In this document: positions 61,139 to 64,000 of the stretch, one piece after another
How positions within the stretch are numbered: position 1 is the first letter of the stretch
Layout: each line of letters begins with the position of its first letter
Assembly (NCBI GenBank): GCA_001570385.1
Contig: BBYL01000008.1
Coordinates: 310,001 to 374,000 of the forward strand
Source: Microtetraspora glauca
GTDB lineage: Bacteria; Actinomycetota; Actinomycetes; Streptosporangiales; Streptosporangiaceae
Length of the DNA stretch: 64,000 nucleotides
Direction: 5' to 3'
The notes under the pieces: generated by a model
The model's input: only the letters and a program-made list of their open reading frames with translations
What the model was told of the DNA's origin: nothing
The model's database searches: none
Program-made: the position numbers and the translations under genes

Positions 61139-62413
61139 TCAGCGCAAGTCGATCTCGACATGGTGTGCCGCGAGCATGCCCAGCAGATATTCCAAGGTGA
61201 TCGCCGGACCCAGCTGGCGCCGGTCGTAGCCGGCGACGAGGTGCTTGCGGGCGACGGCCGAGTCGTTCCATACCAGCCGAAACGGTGCCCGCGCGCCGAA
61301 GCTCCCGCGGAGACAGTCGTCGAGGGCGTCGAGGTTCCAGCCGAAGTATCCGCCCGGACCGTTGATCGCCTCGCCTATGGCGCAGTAGAACCCTTCGATG
61401 TCAGTCACGAACCGGCCGTCGAGGTCGTAGGTGGTGTCGGCCGGCCGGTCCGGCGTATTGGACTGGTGGGCGAGCGCCGCTCCCGCCCAGTGGTGGCGCA
61501 ACTCCCCGTCGTAACTGGCCCACAGATTCTTCTCAGCGGGCCGTCCGGCGTACCAGTGCTCCAGGATGCCGAGGACCCCGGTCGGCAGCGGTTCACGCGG
61601 GTCGCTGTCGACGGTCACGTCGAGGAGTCCGGCACCGTGCCGGGACGGCTCGCCTGCCTCGACCGTTCCGGACACCAGGGCGTCGATCGCCCGGCATACC
61701 GAACCATCAGCGGCGACCAGGTACACCTCGGCGCGGATCCGGCGGCGACGCAGGCCGGCCTTGGTGGACTGTCCCACCGCGTTGAGCGCGGTCAGCATAT
61801 GGGTTTCTGGTCTGCAGCCGAGCAGCCGGACCTGCGGCACCGGCGGTGCGGCTTGCTCGCGGAACACGCCGGTGACGTCCCTGCAGGTGCCGTAGGGCGT
61901 CTCGTCCCGGCTCCAGAGGACGAATTCGGTGACGTCGCCGGGACGTGCCACGGCGTCCGTGCGGTCGTAGATGTGGACGAACCCGTCGAGATCGATGTCC
62001 ACGGTTTCGGACATCGTAAGGTTTGGCCGTTGCGCGAGGACGACGACGTCGCCGAGGTCCTCGCCCCACCAGGACGGCGGCGTGCCTGGCGGTGGTGGAG
62101 GCCCCGTTATCGAGATGTCACCCAGCCAGGCTCGTTCGGTGCCGAGTGCCTCGGTGGGCAGCCGATCGAGCAGGTCGGCTAGCGCGCCGTCCGGGGTGCA
62201 GCCGACGAGCGTGAACCGCTCCCGCGGCCGCGGCGGCAGGTCAACGAACAGTCCTTCGATCTCCGCGCACAACCCCAGCGGGATGTCGTCCTCGTAGGAG
62301 CCCTCAAAGCCGACGTCGCCAAGGAGCAGCCAGCGCGGGCCGACCGGATGCTCCCACGTCCACCGCCGCTGGTCTGGCGAACGGTCAGCTCCGGGACCGG
62401 CGCTCGTCGTCAC
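61139..62413 (-). CDS. Barstar-domain protein (424 aa)
   Basis: The last 95 residues form a barstar (RNase-inhibitor) domain: YDLDGRFVTDIEGFYCAIGE, then GYFGWNLDALDDCLRG and PFRLVWNDSAVARKHL. The preceding 330 residues have no family I recognise; they include LVGCTPDGALADLLDRLPTE and LLGCRPETHMLTALNAVG, which look like two copies of one unit (LxGCxPxxxLxxxL). Barstar proteins neutralise barnase-type RNases, but no RNase toxin is visible in the window. The GTG is at 62413. It lies among gene remnants to the right of the tRNA fragment. Confidence 0.8.
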   Translation of the reverse strand: MTTSAGPGADRSPDQRRWTWEHPVGPRWLLLGDVGFEGSYEDDIPLGLCAEIEGLFVDLPPRPRERFTLVGCTPDGALADLLDRLPTEALGTERAWLGDISITGPPPPPGTPPSWWGEDLGDVVVLAQRPNLTMSETVDIDLDGFVHIYDRTDAVARPGDVTEFVLWSRDETPYGTCRDVTGVFREQAAPPVPQVRLLGCRPETHMLTALNAVGQSTKAGLRRRRIRAEVYLVAADGSVCRAIDALVSGTVEAGEPSRHGAGLLDVTVDSDPREPLPTGVLGILEHWYAGRPAEKNLWASYDGELRHHWAGAALAHQSNTPDRPADTTYDLDGRFVTDIEGFYCAIGEAINGPGGYFGWNLDALDDCLRGSFGARAPFRLVWNDSAVARKHLVAGYDRRQLGPAITLEYLLGMLAAHHVEIDLR

Positions 62414-62440
62414 CCCGCGACCCTACCGGCTGGAGGCGCC

Positions 62441-62704
62441 ACGGACGGGGGCAGGTTCGTGGGCAGCCGAGCGCTCGCCCTGCTCTTGGAATCGGTTCGC
62501 GTGCGGCCCCTGTTCGCCCGCGCCGCGAGTGACAATGTGAGATCGCTCAAGGTGCTGCAGAGGGCAGGATTCGCGATCATAGGCACGGAGATCTCGTCCG
62601 CCAACGGGCGAAATAAGGAGATCGAGGAAACGATCCTGCGCCTCGACGAGCCCGCGAAGACCGCGCCATCCGATGCGTCGAGCGGAGAGAGGCAGACTTA
62701 CTGA
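62441..62704 (+). pseudogene. C-terminal remnant of a GNAT acetyltransferase
   Basis: The reading GGRFVGSRALALLLESVRVR followed by PLFARAASDNVRSLKVLQRA and GFAIIGTEISS is the acetyl-CoA-binding end of a RimJ-like GNAT acetyltransferase. The first two thirds are missing; upstream codons overlap the barstar gene on the other strand and are unrelated. The end (KTAPSDASSGERQTY) is intact. Confidence 0.75.
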
Positions 62705-62832
62705 TCCCGGCAGAGTCGGAAGTTGCTAGACGGGACCAGACGCGCGACTCGCGGCAGACGAGTGCGCTTGGACGACAGGCCCTGGGACATCGTGCTGCGC
62801 GAGCCGAATCGTCATCTGGCGCGATCAGGCGC

Positions 62833-63795
62833 CTACGGGGTCAGGACGATTCTCCCGAAGACCTCGCCAGCGTCCATCTTCTGGTGTGCCAGCACGGCGT
62901 GCTCCAGCGGCAGCACCTCGTGCACCACCGTCTGGAGCTCGCCACGATCCGCGGCGGCGAACTGCTCCATCCTCACGGCACGTCGAGCGGACTCCGCTAC
63001 CGTCGCGGCGCTGAAGGTGGCGAAGGACATCGACTTCTGGAATGCCGCCATCAACCTCGTGCCGAAGTCTGCCGGCGGCTGGCCCCCGACTGCGCCGACA
63101 ACCACGAGTCGACCGTTGGGGTTGAGCCTGTCGAATAACGAAGGCATGTCTTCACCTGCTACGACGTCGATGATGACGTCGTAGCCCGGGGGATCGTCCG
63201 GCCTTCCTGCTCCCGAACGGTCCAGCACGTGGGTCGCACCGAGTTCGCGCAGTCGACGGCCACGCTCAGGGGAGGAGGTGGTGACTGCCACGGCGCTGGC
63301 ACCACCGCGAGCCGCGAGCTGGACCGTCATGATCCCGATGCTGCCGGCCGCGCCGCGTACCAGCACGGTCTCGCCCGGAGAGAAGTGAGCATGGGCGAGA
63401 CCGAAGTGGGCCACGACCCCGGAGCTCCCGAGCGTCACGGCGTCGACAGCGGAAAGGTTCGCCGGGAGGGTCAGGACCTCTCCGATCGGCGCGATCGCCT
63501 GCTCGACGTAGCCGCCGCCTGTACCGGTGAACGCCCACACGCGCTGCCCGACCCATGCGGGGTCGACGCCATCGCCCACCGCAGTCACCGTCCCCGCCAC
63601 CTCGCCGCCTGGGACATGACCCTTCCGGAAGCCGTAGGCGGCGAGAGCCCCGCTTCGGATCATGACGTCGACGCCTCCGACGCCGATCGCCTCATTGACG
63701 ATCAACACTTGTCCCTGAGCGGGAGCCGGTGCAGGGATGTCGGTGACTGCCAGCCCATCGGGACCCCCGAACTCCTCGATCGCAACTGCCTTCAC
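62833..63795 (-). CDS. MDR-family NADP-dependent oxidoreductase (quinone-reductase type)
   Basis: A 320-aa medium-chain reductase without the zinc ligands, of the quinone oxidoreductase branch. The N-terminal GroES-like domain has GVGGVDVMIRSGALAAYGFR and HVPGGEVAGTVTAVGDGVDP; the cofactor site is LVRGAAGSIGIMTVQLAARG followed by AVTTSSPERGRRLRELGATH. The GTG start is at 63795. It is divergent from the TetR gene at 63895, with a palindromic operator between them, so it is probably induced by the compound the TetR protein senses. Confidence 0.88.
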   Translation of the reverse strand: MKAVAIEEFGGPDGLAVTDIPAPAPAQGQVLIVNEAIGVGGVDVMIRSGALAAYGFRKGHVPGGEVAGTVTAVGDGVDPAWVGQRVWAFTGTGGGYVEQAIAPIGEVLTLPANLSAVDAVTLGSSGVVAHFGLAHAHFSPGETVLVRGAAGSIGIMTVQLAARGGASAVAVTTSSPERGRRLRELGATHVLDRSGAGRPDDPPGYDVIIDVVAGEDMPSLFDRLNPNGRLVVVGAVGGQPPADFGTRLMAAFQKSMSFATFSAATVAESARRAVRMEQFAAADRGELQTVVHEVLPLEHAVLAHQKMDAGEVFGRIVLTP

Positions 63796-63858
63796 TGTTG
63801 TCCCTTCGTGAGCTCAATCAAAGCCGTCGTTAAGCGACCCCTGGCTGCTTGGAACGCT

Positions 63859-63878
63859 AACGGACGCCGACGTCCGTT
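63859..63878. promoter_or_regulatory. Palindromic operator between oxidoreductase and TetR gene
   Basis: AACGGACG (63859-63866) and CGTCCGTT (63871-63878) are perfect 8-bp arms with a CCGA spacer; AGC/GCT outside extends the symmetry with a one-base shift. It is centred in the 99-bp gap between the divergent starts and is the likely TetR site. Confidence 0.7.
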
Positions 63879-63894
63879 TAGCTAAAGTGAGAGA

Positions 63895-64000
63895 GTGATC
63901 GACCGTTTGCCTCAGACGCTGCGTTCGGACGCACTGGACAACCGCGAGCGTATCCTCGACGCGGCTCGGGTACTGTTCGCCGCCGAAGGCATGGACGTGC
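63895..64000 (+). CDS. TetR-family regulator, N-terminal part, cut by the right edge
   Basis: The 35 visible codons read VIDRLPQTLRSDALDNRERI then LDAARVLFAAEGMDV, the first helices of a TetR HTH domain. The GTG at 63895 is preceded by GTGAGAGA. It is divergent from the oxidoreductase gene and is expected to repress it. The rest lies beyond the window. Confidence 0.8.
   Translation, partial: MIDRLPQTLRSDALDNRERILDAARVLFAAEGMDV

Overview
The window is very GC-rich, with G or C at most third codon positions, frequent GTG starts, many four-base ATGA gene overlaps and a dense set of regulators (TetR, ArsR, HxlR, WYL, LuxR/LAL, ECF sigma). This points to the chromosome of a filamentous or soil actinomycete, most likely a Streptosporangiales/Streptomycetales-type genome; that placement is an inference from gene content. 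No rRNA, transposase, integrase, CRISPR array or plasmid function was seen.

Layout. (1) 1-5441, minus strand: a translationally coupled aromatic-catabolism operon (HpaB-superfamily oxygenase, acyl-CoA dehydrogenase, homogentisate-dioxygenase-like cupin, alpha/beta hydrolase, acyl-CoA ligase) with a divergent TetR gene. (2) 5625-17792: housekeeping and stress-type genes: MurJ-like flippase, SMI1/KNR4 protein, DUF427, an ArsR-SRPBCC pair, a PoxB-like ThDP enzyme, membrane proteins, a mycothiol-dependent-isomerase-like protein, a methyltransferase and a tandem GNAT. (3) 17835-22368, minus strand: a five-gene ribosomal-peptide (RiPP) operon, transcribed as precursor peptide, ATP-grasp ligase, PpiC-related maturation protein, 62-aa membrane protein, C39-peptidase ABC exporter. 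(4) 22600-34380: regulator/oxidoreductase pairs with clear palindromic operators, an orphan asparagine-synthetase-like protein, an acyltransferase, a DinB protein, a SigG-type sigma factor and an RlmG-type rRNA methyltransferase. (5) 34407-43789: two paralogous four-gene modules (ABC ATPase, ABC-2 permease, DesK-like kinase, NarL-like regulator) face each other and enclose a tiny Trp-rich peptide gene and a TPR protein. (6) 44297-57976: membrane protein, hydrolase, MacB-like exporter with a divergent OmpR two-component system, a decayed MacB copy, RidA with a WYL regulator, DsrE, an AhpD-like protein and a large LuxR regulator. (7) 57996-64000: a tRNA-Phe 3' half with a terminator, then VOC proteins, an AraC activator, DUF1801, a barstar-domain protein, several gene fragments, an MDR oxidoreductase and the start of a TetR gene.

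The most interesting parts are the two peptide loci. In both, the precursor is followed by a strong GC hairpin before the next gene, as expected for an operon that makes more precursor than enzyme. The 27-aa Trp-rich peptide at 39944-40027 with its TPR partner, framed by two sensing/export modules whose promoters share an 18-bp palindrome type, is the best candidate for an undescribed system. The tRNA-Phe fragment suggests that the DNA to its right arrived on a tRNA-targeting integrative element.
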